Part shown: piece after piece, positions 52,959-61,275 of the stretch
Numbering within the stretch: the first letter of the stretch is position 1
How the letters are laid out: every line of letters begins with the position of its first letter
NCBI GenBank assembly: GCA_019918135.1
Contig: WBZZ01003595.1
Span: 1-64,000 of the forward strand
Source: Paulinella micropora
Taxonomy: Eukaryota > Cercozoa > Imbricatea > Euglyphida > Paulinellidae
Direction of reading: 5' to 3'
DNA length: 64,000 nucleotides
Position numbers and translations under genes: made by a program
The notes under the pieces: generated by a model
Told to the model about the DNA's origin: nothing
The model's input: only the letters and a program-made list of their open reading frames with translations
Database searches by the model: none

Positions 52959-53372
52959 CTCTGTGCCTGCCAATAGATGTGCTGCCTACCCCTCCCTGTC
53001 GCTGGGCGCACGCAGGGGGGAGGAGGCGCCCCCCCCGGGCGGCCGTCGCGAGGGGGGGGGGGGGGGGGAAGGGGGGGGGGGGCCGCCTGCTCCCCCCGCT
53101 CGCCCCGGGGCCGGCAGACCCCGGGCACGCGGCCGGCCCACGGCGTGCACGCAGAGGGGGTGCGGCGCGAGGTGCTCCCTCCCCCCGAGAGCGCGCGCGG
53201 GGGGGGGGGGGCGGATCAGGCGCGCGCGGCGGGGGGGACCCTCCCCCCTCTCGCCCCCCCCCGGCACGCCCTGAAGGGGAGGGGGGGAATCGCGCGTGCG
53301 CCCCTGGTGGAGGGCGCGCCTTCCCCGCGAGGCGCGGGACCAGCCCTCGGCCTGCTCACAATCTGACCCGGC
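52959..53372. promoter_or_regulatory. Bidirectional promoter with G-tracts
   Basis: Between divergent starts at 52,958 (-) and 53,373 (+). G runs at 53,051-53,067, 53,072-53,081 and 53,201-53,211 alternate with CpG-rich GCGCGCG. No gene is supported. Confidence 0.5.
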
Positions 53373-54483
53373 ATGGCTTCCACTACCGAACCCAGCGCCG
53401 GCTGGACGACCCGCACGGGGCTTCGTCCTCGGAAGCCGCTGCAGACCGCCGCGGCCCTCAGGCCCGCACCAACCCAGTGGGAGTCTGCGCGCTCTCTGGC
53501 AGCCATCTGGCGGTTTGGGCTCACCGCCACCGTCTTGGTCGCCGAGGGCTGTCGTGTGTGCCTGTGGATCCGTTACCAGCGGCGCCACGAGGCGGCGCAG
53601 CCGGCGCAGCCGGCGGAGGAGGACGACGCGGGCGACGACGGGGCCTGGTCGGGCCCGGCGGAGCAGGACGACGCGGGCGACGACGGGGCCGGGCCGGGCC
53701 CGGCGCAGGAAGCCTCCGGTGACGACGCCTCGGGTGAAGATGACTGTGCAGAACCGGGCCCGGCGGAGGAAGCCTCCGGTGACGACTGCGCAGAACAGGA
53801 CGACGACGACGCCGAGCCCGACCATGCGCTGGACCGCTGCCGGCTGTCCGTGCTGCCCCGTGCCGTCCGCACTGCCTCCTGGCTCCTGTCGCTGGCCCGC
53901 CGCCCACAGGCATCCTGGTTCGAGGCCCTGTTCGGTCAGCGGTCATGCTGCCACGTGCACCCCGCTCCAGGGGCACCCGCAACAGCGCAACAAGCGGGGC
54001 GAGGCCAAGCTCTTGCTGTACACCACGGTTCCCCACGCAGGGGAGGACGACGAGGTCACCGTGTCCTACTCGTGTGAATTTCTCCTGCACGTACCCACGG
54101 GGGCGCAAGAGCCCGCGCCGCTCGTGGGGGCAGAGGTTGACGTAGAGACGCTCTTGCTCACCCAGCTCGCGCAGATCCGGCCCTGCTACGACCTGTTGCT
54201 GGCCGCGGCCCACCAGGAGGGGGTGAGCGCTTCTCGGGTACTCCACCAGCTGCTGCCGGAGGCTGGCTGGGACCTGGCGCGCAGGCGGCGGGACGGGGTG
54301 AGGCTCTTTGTGCATGATCGCTACGGGGCCAGACACGTCAGCCGCCCGAGTGTCCCGCGCCCAGACGAGGAAGCAGCGGCCTCCGCGGCGGCCGGCTCTG
54401 CTGGCGAGCGCTCGCCCGTCCGTGGCGCTGAGCCGCCCGGCAAAAGAGCTCGGCCGGGTGCCCCTGACGGGCGGGCGGAGTAG
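53373..54483 (+). CDS. Unknown protein with acidic repeats
   Basis: The ATG at 53,373 starts MASTTEPSAGWTTRTGLRPR. A hydrophobic helix near residue 50 (IWRFGLTATVLVAEGCRVCL) could be a membrane segment or buried helix. An acidic repeat follows (EEDDAGDDG, EQDDAGDDG, EASGDDASGEDD), then a Cys/Trp-rich stretch and, in another frame, a globular part (AKLLLYTTVPHAGEDDEVTV, ETLLLTQLAQIRPCYDLLLA) and a Pro/Ala/basic tail (PPGKRARPGAPDG). It is read in two frames (about one break or an intron). The acidic repeats would suit histone or basic-protein binding, in line with the histone-like neighbours, but this is inference. AATAAA occurs at 54,664. Confidence 0.4.
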
Positions 54484-55183
54484 GCCCCTGGCCGGACACG
54501 CCGGGCTTCGCCAGCTCCAGCACCGCTGAGCGTCAAGCTTCCTCTGTTGGCCGTGGGCAATAGCTAGTAGACCCAGCTCTTGGGGTAGCTAGCGCCGGGA
54601 GTGACCGCGGCGTCGGCCGGCGTGGGTCTCGAGAGCCCGGCCGCGCCCTTGTACTCAGTACGCAGAAATAAAGATAGCAGCGGGCCAGCTGGCCACCGGC
54701 AGGGGGAGCGCGGGCCTTTTCTCTCAGAGCCGGGCCGGGGGGTGGGGCGGACCGGTCGGTTCCCGGGCCGGCCGCGCCGGAGGACCCCGAGCGAACAGTA
54801 CGCGCCACCGACCGCCCTCCCCCCCCAGGCAAGGTCACCTCGTCCCCGGGGGGGGGGGGGGGGAGAAAAAGAGGGCCCGGGGGGGGGTTGGACAGGCGAC
54901 CTGCCTCCACTCCCCTGCCCCCCCCGCCCTTGCTCCCCCCGGGGGGGGGGGGGGGGGGGGGGCCTGCGCAGGCGGGGGCTGGGGGGCTTGGGGGGGGGGG
55001 GGAGGAGGAGGACAGCCCCCCCCCCCCTGCTCCCACTTTCCCTTTGCTGGCGCCGGCCCCGGCCGCTCGCTCGCCGCCTCCCGGCTCTAGCTCACTCACT
55101 CTCTGCCGTCGGCTACGGAGCACGAGAACACTGGCCTCTGCCCTCCACGCCCTAGCGCGCGGGGCGGCCTCCGGACGAGGTAG
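54484..55183. promoter_or_regulatory. Intergenic with long G- and C-tracts
   Basis: Contains GAAATAAAGATAG (54,663) as 3' signal, then G runs (54,849-54,863; 54,941-54,962; 54,992-55,001) and a C run (55,016-55,027) upstream of the methyltransferase start. No gene is supported. Confidence 0.5.
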
Positions 55184-57261
55184 ATGGAAGACTGTTTGCT
55201 GTTGCTTGCGGCCGACCGGTGGCACACGCTGCCGTGGCCCCCGCCGGCGGCGGACGCGACCGCGGGGCAGCGCCTGTTGCTCGAGCCGTGGACGGACTGG
55301 GCCCACGCGGTCGCGTGCGAGCGGCTGTGCGCCCTGTTCGAGCGCGTGCCGGCCCCGCGGGCCGGCCGGGCCTGGCGCGACCAGCTGGACCCCCGGCTCG
55401 CGCACGTGCAGCTGCCGGCCGAGCTGTCGCTGCAGCGGTCGGACCTGAACCGCGGGGTGTGCAAGCTGCGCGGCCTGGACCTGTCGCTCGGGGGCGCCAT
55501 CACGGCGGCCCTCCACCTGCTGCCCGAGCACGCGGCGGTCGACCTGTGCGGCGGGCCGGGCGGCTGGATCCAGGCGCTCGCCGCGCACCGGCCGCACGGC
55601 ACGCTGATCCTGGGCAGCACGTGGACGGGCTCGCCCACGCCCCACAGCGGGTACGACTCGCTGCTGCGCGCGTGGGGCCGCGCCGGGGGGCCGGACCTGA
55701 CCAACGTGCTGCTGGACACCGGGGGCGCCGACGACACGGACCTGCGGCGGCCCGCGGCGGTGGCGCGCCTGCGGCTGGCGTGGTCGCGGCAGCTGCGGGG
55801 CCGTGGCCTGCCCTGCACGCTGGTGCTAGCGGACGGGGGCGCCCCCGAGGCCGCCGACCAGGAGCGCCGCGGGGTGTGCCTGCTGGCGGCGCAGCTGCGG
55901 CTGGGCACGCACTGGCTGGCGCTCCACGCCCCCGCGGCGAGCGAGGGGCGGAGCCGCGCGCTGCTGGTGTGCAAGTTCTTCGGCGGCCTGGACGCGGCGA
56001 CGCAGCTGGCCCTGGCCGCCGCGGCGCTCGCGGTCGACGAGTGGTGCGTGGTGAAGCCCGTGGCGAGCCGCTCCGCCAACGCCGAGGCGTATCTGGCGTG
56101 CCGGGGGCCCGCCTGGGACGGCGACGAGCGCGCGACCCTGGCGCAGCGCGTGCTGGGCGCCCTGCACCGGCTGGGCCCGGCCCCGGCCGCGGCCCGCGCC
56201 GTCGAGCTGGCAGAGCAGCACGGCGTCGTGGGGTCCCTGCTAGCCTTCCGCGAGCAGTTCCGCCCGTACATGGCCGCGCGCCTGCGCGTGCAGCACGACT
56301 GCCTGGCAGCCTTCTGGCGCCGCGCCCGGCCGCAGCCGGCCGAGGTCAGGCGGGCGCTGGAGCAGCCGCCGGCGCCCCGCGCCCGCAAGCCCCGGCCGGA
56401 CGAAGAACGGCGGCGGCGCCAGGACTGGCAGGCCCGGCTGGCCCGGTGCGCGCCGCAGGGCGCCGGCTGCTGGCGGACCCCTGCCTGCAGGCCCGCGCGA
56501 CCGTGCCGGTCCTGCAGGCCCTGCAGGGCCTGCGGCCCACGGCGCCGCCCGACCTCAACTTCTTTGCGCTGATGTGGGCCTACGTCTGCGCCGTGCGGCC
56601 GGCGGCCGGCGACGAGGCACGCTCGGTGCACGTGCCGTGGGCCGAGGGGGAGTGCGCCGGTTGGCTGTGGGCCGGCCCCGAGGGTTGCTTCCTGGCGCCG
56701 GCGGCGGCGCTGCCGGGCCCGCCCGGCTTCGTGGCGGCGCGGGTCCCCGCGCTGGACCCGGCGGGCGTGGACGAGTGGGCCGGGCGCCTGGTCGGGCAGG
56801 CAGCCGAGAACGCGCGACTGCACGACCTGCTGTGCCGGGCCTCCCTGCCACTGCACGACGTAACCCTGGCCCCCGGCACGTCGCTGCTGGTGTGGGGGGT
56901 GCCCGCCAGCAAAGGGAGCACGCTGTGGGTGCTGGACGTGCTGGCCGGGCCGTGGACCCGGCCGGCCCTGTTTGGGGGCACGCGGGCCGGCCGCGTCGAG
57001 GCCTTGGCGCGCCACGTGCTGCGCTGCGCCGCACAGGCCGGCCGGCTGCAGCAGGCTGGCTGGTGGGACCCAGGCGACGAGGGCAGCCTGCTGGGGCTGT
57101 CACTGCCCCTGCACGCACCCGCGGAGGCAGCGGCCGGCGACGGCGGCGACGGCGGCGGCGGCGGCCTGTGGGCCGAGTGGGCGGGCGCGGCGGTGCGCGG
57201 GCAACTGGTCCCTCTAGGAGGCCGGCCGCCTGCGGAGCTTGCACCCCCTGGTTCGCACTAA
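55184..57261 (+). CDS. FtsJ/RrmJ-type RNA 2'-O-methyltransferase (KDKE) with large C-terminal domain
   Basis: The ATG at 55,184 starts MEDCLLLLAADRWHTLPWPP. The Rossmann-type methyltransferase spans roughly residues 85-310. The SAM-binding motif is AVDLCGGPGGWIQALA (Asp120), and the catalytic tetrad reads Lys94 (GVCKLRG), Asp217 (LVLADGGAP), Lys264 (LLVCKFFGG) and Glu301 (SANAEAYLA), the KDKE set of 2'-O-methyltransferases. The spacing and the AxPGG-like loop fit the FtsJ class, including cap-1 enzymes of eukaryotes and large DNA viruses (e.g. baculovirus orf69-type, mimivirus). It would methylate the cap or another RNA ribose with SAM. A basic linker and a ~240-residue C-terminal region of unknown fold (SLLVWGVPASKGSTLWVLDV) follow in another frame (about one break). 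Confidence 0.75.
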
Positions 57262-57642
57262 GAGGGGGAGGGGGAGAAGCGGTGCATGGCCCGGCGCCCA
57301 CCCCCCGCCTGGCGCCCGGCGTGGGACCCCTTCCCCCGGGCGTGGAGGCCCCCCTCCCCCGCTTTCTTCCCAGCGCCGCGTGGCGTCCCCAAAGCCAGAA
57401 AGAAAAGAGCAGCCAGGGCAGGGAAGAGGAGGCATGGACCACCGCGCCATGCGGCACTTTGCCCGTGCAGACTCCCCATTCTACCCCCCTCTCTCCTCTT
57501 CCCCAGGGGTCTGGCCGGCCGCTAGTCAATCCTCCACGTACAGTTACAATTCAAGTCGAAAGTGAATCTTTTTTATTAGAGAGTACAATTTTACAAAGAG
57601 AGATCAAGAGAGCTAGTTGCTGGTTGGCTCTAGCTAGCTACT
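57262..57642. other. Convergent 3' region
   Basis: Lies between the end of the methyltransferase gene (+) and the end of the H2A-like gene (-). CTTTTTTATTAGAG (57,567) gives an AATAAA on the - strand. No gene is supported. Confidence 0.5.
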
Positions 57643-58344
57643 TCAGTCGGTCGCAGGCAAACTCTTGGGCACGGGGAGGCGCAGCACGTAGCTGCCCGGT
57701 TGCTGCAGCTCCAATTTCGCCCCTTGCCTGACCTGTCCCCCGTAGTGCCAGAACCTTTTGATGTCTTCGTGCAGGCGGTGCACATCAGCGTGGAGACGCC
57801 CCCCGCTGACTACTTCAGCGGCCACGCACTGTTGGTACCTCTGCTGGGCGGCGGCCGCCACGGTCAGCACGCCGAGCACCCAAGTGACGAAGGCAGTGTC
57901 TTGTTCAGTGGGATCCGGCCTGTACCGCTCCACCCGCGTGGCCAGGGAAGCAGGTGTAGCGCGGGGCCGGGCCAGGCGTCTGACGTAGCCGCCCTTCGTC
58001 TTGAGCAGCGCCTGGAGGCCACGGCTGATCTGGTTCGCCAGGTGGCTCCACCTAGTCACGTCCTCCCGGAGTTCGCGGGTGCTGGGATTGCGCGGGCGCG
58101 GGAGCAGGCGCAGGTCGCGTGTCCCGAGGGCTTGTGACACCCTGTCCAGGGCCAAGACAGCGGCGTACAGGACGCTGGCGTTCTCCTCGGCCGGCGCAGA
58201 GGCAGGCGGGGGCTGCTGCGGCTGGGGGTGCTGGTCGTCGGTGGTGTCCATGGCCGGGTGGGCGGGGTCGTACTCGGCGTCGGCGGGAGCGCTGGCTGGC
58301 GGCGCCTGGGTTTGGGGAGCCGTGTAGGGGGTGAGGGCTAGCAT
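57643..58344 (-). CDS. H2A-like protein with two tandem histone-fold units
   Basis: The ATG at 58,344 gives 233 residues. A Pro/Gln/acidic leader (residues 1-52) precedes two related units of ~75-85 residues. Unit 2 (143-229) fits H2A: VTWVLGVLTVAAAAQQRYQQ corresponds to the central helix ([20 protein letters not shown] in H2A), RLHADVHRLHEDIKRFW to the third helix, and YGGQVRQGAKLELQQPGSYV plus LRLPVPK to the docking domain ([20 protein letters not shown]). Unit 1 (53-127) shows the same order: VLYAAVLALDRVSQAL, STRELREDVTRWSHLANQIS, GGYVRRLARPR. The paired similarity shows an internal duplication. Histone doublets are known in marseilleviruses (H2B-H2A, H4-H3), but an H2A-H2A doublet would be unusual. 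The long basic tail is replaced by an acidic/Pro leader. Confidence 0.5.
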   Translation of the reverse strand: MLALTPYTAPQTQAPPASAPADAEYDPAHPAMDTTDDQHPQPQQPPPASAPAEENASVLYAAVLALDRVSQALGTRDLRLLPRPRNPSTRELREDVTRWSHLANQISRGLQALLKTKGGYVRRLARPRATPASLATRVERYRPDPTEQDTAFVTWVLGVLTVAAAAQQRYQQCVAAEVVSGGRLHADVHRLHEDIKRFWHYGGQVRQGAKLELQQPGSYVLRLPVPKSLPATD

Positions 58345-58838
58345 AGTAGGCGCAGTGGTTGTGTCTGGGGGCTTGGCTCGCAGCGCAAAAGTGTGAGTAG
58401 CAAGGGGGCGAGGCGCGTCGTGCGCGGCGGTCACGGGGCGCGCGACCCCGGGCACGCGGGTGCCGACTGCCAGGCGCGTGCGGCGCGCGACCCCGGACAC
58501 GCGGTGGGGGGGCGCCCGCTGTCGGGCGCGCGTGGCGCGCGACCCTGGACACGCGGTGGGGGGGGCGCCCCCTTGTCGCGCGCTAGGGGCACACGCCGCA
58601 CGCGCGCGCCCTGTACCGGGCGGCGGGCCGTGCGGGGGGGGGGGGGGGGAGGGAGGGGGGACGCCCCCCCCCCCCCCGTGCGGCGGCGCGTGCGCGCGGG
58701 GGGTGGGGGAGGAGGGCGCTCCGGCGCTCGAGACACCCACCAGTAAGGCGGCTGCTACTGAACCCGGACGCCCCCGGCCAGAGTGGCACACGCCACTCTG
58801 CTCTTTGTGCTCGCCTGCTGTTTGTGCCCCTGTAGACC
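58345..58838. promoter_or_regulatory. Bidirectional promoter with repeated GCGCGCGACC motif and G-tracts
   Basis: Between the divergent H2A-like (-) and 58,839 (+) genes. The motif GGCGCGCGACCC(C/T)GG(G/A)CACGCGG repeats about three times (58,437-58,560), then G runs (58,634-58,648) and a C run (58,666-58,677). A divergent layout like this is typical of co-regulated core histone pairs. Confidence 0.55.
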
Positions 58839-59561
58839 ATGCCGGTGACGACGAGAGCCCAGGCCAGACTCCGGCAGGCGCCACCCAGCAGCCACGGCGC
58901 GCTGCGCCGTGGCGCGGCGCGTCCCCGCCACACCCGTCCTCCCAGCACGCGACGACCCAGTACGCGACGGCCTAGTACGCGACTGCCTAGTACGCGACCG
59001 CCCAGTACGCGACCGCCCAGTACGCGACCGTCCAGTACGCCACCGCCCAGTACACGACCGCCTAGTACGCCACCGGCTAGTACGCCACCGCCTAGTACGC
59101 CACCGGCTAGTACGCCACCGCCCAGTACACGACCGTCCAGTACGCCACTGCCCGGTACGCCGCCGCCGTTGATGGCTGCGGTGGCCACGCTCCACAGCCA
59201 ACTCGGTACACAAGTCTTGGTGAACCGGGGCTGTGTCCAGGGGCCGCCGGGGTCGGTAGGTCGTCTGTGGCAGGCCCGGGGTCGTCGGCCGCTCCCCCCT
59301 TCGCTCCTGAGGCCGGACGGCACTCTCGCGCCCACGCACTGTACCCTCTTGCACCCCGGCTACCTGGTGGTGCGCCGGGGCGGTTGTCTGGTGGGCCGCG
59401 AGCTGCCCACCAGTTGGCCCTTGTACCAGCAAGCCCTGGCACAGGACAGGACGTTCCCTCCCCAGAGCCAAGTCGCGATAGCCGTGGCGGCGTACATCTG
59501 GGAATTCTTGCTGACGGAGGCGCAAAGGAGTTACTGGCGCGCCCGCAGTGACTCGGGCTAG
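58839..59561 (+). CDS. Basic PSTR-repeat protein sharing a promoter with the H2A-like gene
   Basis: The ATG at 58,839 starts MPVTTRAQARLRQAPPSSHG; 240 residues in one frame. Residues ~34-110 are about 15 copies of a five-residue repeat, first PSTRR/PSTRL/PSTRP and later PSTPP, encoded by a 15-bp DNA repeat (CCTAGTACGCGACCG). S/T-P-x-R/K repeats are DNA minor-groove binding motifs in sperm-type and sea-urchin histones, so this may be a DNA-condensing tail. The C-terminal part is globular (LLHPGYLVVRRGGCLVGREL) and ends in a hydrophobic helix SQVAIAVAAYIWEFLLTEAQ, a weak H2A helix-2 resemblance. ATTAAA occurs at 59,599. Confidence 0.5.
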   Translation: MPVTTRAQARLRQAPPSSHGALRRGAARPRHTRPPSTRRPSTRRPSTRLPSTRPPSTRPPSTRPSSTPPPSTRPPSTPPASTPPPSTPPASTPPPSTRPSSTPLPGTPPPLMAAVATLHSQLGTQVLVNRGCVQGPPGSVGRLWQARGRRPLPPSLLRPDGTLAPTHCTLLHPGYLVVRRGGCLVGRELPTSWPLYQQALAQDRTFPPQSQVAIAVAAYIWEFLLTEAQRSYWRARSDSG

Positions 59562-60239
59562 CTGTCCCTGCTCTGGCTGTGCACAGGCCAAAGCACTCAT
59601 TAAAACATCCACGCTGCTACTGGCTCAGGCCCACCGCGGTCCGTGGTCGCTCCGCCGCCCCGGCCCGGGGAAGCTGGTCGGACGCCGGAGCCTAGTCCGG
59701 TAGGCGGGCACGCCGCGCACGGGAGGGAGAGCGCCGTCCGGGCCGCACCCGCCGGCCGGCCGACCGCACGCGCCCCCGGGGGGGAGGCAGTACCTTTCGG
59801 GGCGCGCGACGGCGGGCACGCCAGGCGCCGGCCGTGGGCGCCCCGGCTCACCCTGCACATGCAGGGGACCGCGCGCCGGCCCGGCGCCCATGCTACGCCC
59901 GGACGTCGCGCGCTGTCGCGGCACGCGAGGGGGGGTGCGCGCGTTCCCCTCCCGGCGCGCGCCCGGGCCAACCTTTCGTGGCCCTCTCTCCTCACGAAGG
60001 TCACCTCACAAAGTGCAGCTACTCAGACACCCAGGACACCTCACCCCAGCTCACGTACTCACCTACCCACCCAGCCACCCCCAGGCCACACCCAAGCAGC
60101 CCGCTAACTGTTATTCAGCCCGCTCACTGTTATCGTCAGCTCCCTGCCCCCCTGGCTTCGCTTTTCTTGGCCTAGTCCTGTCTGGCACGGACTGTGGTCT
60201 CTCTGCCCCAGGAGATTGCGTTTCTGTGCTGTTGTCTAG
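59562..60239. other. Intergenic, with possible splice acceptor at its right end
   Basis: ATTAAA (59,599) ends the upstream gene. The right end has a pyrimidine-rich stretch TTTCTGTGCTGTTGTCTAG immediately before the H2B-like frame, a good 3' splice-site context, so an upstream exon may lie here. No exon could be assigned. Confidence 0.4.
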
Positions 60240-60929
60240 GTAGCGCTATGTCGAGAGCCCAAGCGGTCCCTGAGCCAGGCAGTCGGCCGCCCCGTCAAAC
60301 GACGGCGCCACGGCGCTCGCTCCCTTACGCGCTGGGTCAAGCACATCCAGCAATACCTCGAGGAGGATCGCCCTACGCAACGCCTCGCGCTGTTCCGGCG
60401 GCTGCTCACCACCTTTTTTAGGCACTTTCTGTACAAGCGCCTGATCCGGGCGCTGGAGCGACACGTGCCCCAAATTGCGAATGACGTGAACGAAGCAATA
60501 GAACTCGTCGTGGGTGGCTTCGAGGACAGCTTCCGCCGGGGCGGCCAACTGTGGTTCTGGTTCGACGACCTGCACCAGCAAGCCACGAAAAAGTCGTGGC
60601 CAGCGGTAGCTAATAGTCCGGCCCGTGCTCATGTCTTGTACAGACTGCAGAACACCGACCTGCTAGCCAAGCTAGCGGATCCCAACCTGCTGTTTCGAAA
60701 CGAAGCCAAGGAGCAAGGGCTGAGTTACGGTGACCGTACCTCGTTCCGCGAAACCAAGGCACTCCTGGTGTGGTTCGATGAGATACTGCAAGGTTGTGCT
60801 GAGGTGCTCGAAAAACAGTGCGTAGTGCAGGAGCCAGGACAAGCAGCGCCTGAGCCGCCCTACTTTGTCTGGGACGATTTGGACCCGGAGAATTTTCTGG
60901 CGGTGTGGGAGGACCAAGCCTTGGACTAG
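60240..60929 (+). CDS. H2B-like histone-fold protein with acidic C-terminal extension
   Basis: The open frame starts right after a possible splice acceptor and has no ATG of its own; a separate ATG at 60,248 in another frame reads MSRAQAVPEPGSRPP. After a basic stretch (GRPVKRRRHGARS) comes a histone fold resembling H2B: helix 1 LTRWVKHIQQYLEED, loop RPTQRLA, long helix 2 LFRRLLTTFFRHFLYKRLIR, loop HVPQIAN, helix 3 DVNEAIELVVGG. In H2B these are [35 protein letters not shown] and TSREIQTAVRLLLPG. The remaining ~130 residues (QLWFWFDDLHQQATKKS, LLVWFDEILQGCAEVLEKQC) are helical and end acidic (WDDLDPENFLAVWEDQALD), unlike any cellular H2B. It could pair with the H2A-like protein 2 kb away. ATTAAA occurs at 60,997. 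Confidence 0.55.
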   Translation, partial: VALCREPKRSLSQAVGRPVKRRRHGARSLTRWVKHIQQYLEEDRPTQRLALFRRLLTTFFRHFLYKRLIRALERHVPQIANDVNEAIELVVGGFEDSFRRGGQLWFWFDDLHQQATKKSWPAVANSPARAHVLYRLQNTDLLAKLADPNLLFRNEAKEQGLSYGDRTSFRETKALLVWFDEILQGCAEVLEKQCVVQEPGQAAPEPPYFVWDDLDPENFLAVWEDQALD

Positions 60930-61275
60930 CCGGCGGTCAGCTCGGTGGCCCAAAAAAAAAAAAAGCTGTGCTGGGGCCAAACTGTTTCTGTTTCATTAAA
61001 AAAAAAAGATGGTGGCTCGCTGATACTTTACGCGGCTGAATGCACCGGCTAAGTTTTAATGGCTAGGTACAGTTGGCGCCGGGGGGGGGCATGGGGCTCT
61101 ACTCGCTCTCACACACGCACCTGCCTACCTACGGGAGGGGCTGTTTTTCCGCCGCCCGTCCCTTCCCCCCTCTCTCTCTCTCTCTCTCTTTCTCTCCGGC
61201 CCTCCCGCCCCGTGTCTCCCCACCCCCCCCCCCCCGGCTGCACCGCCGCCGCAGGGCGGCGGCAGGGAGGGGCGC
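60930..61275. other. Convergent 3' region with A-runs and CT microsatellite
   Basis: A runs at 60,952-60,964 and after ATTAAA at 60,997 mark 3' ends. A TCTCTC microsatellite (61,172-61,196) and a C run (61,227-61,240) precede the end of the - strand membrane protein gene. Confidence 0.5.
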
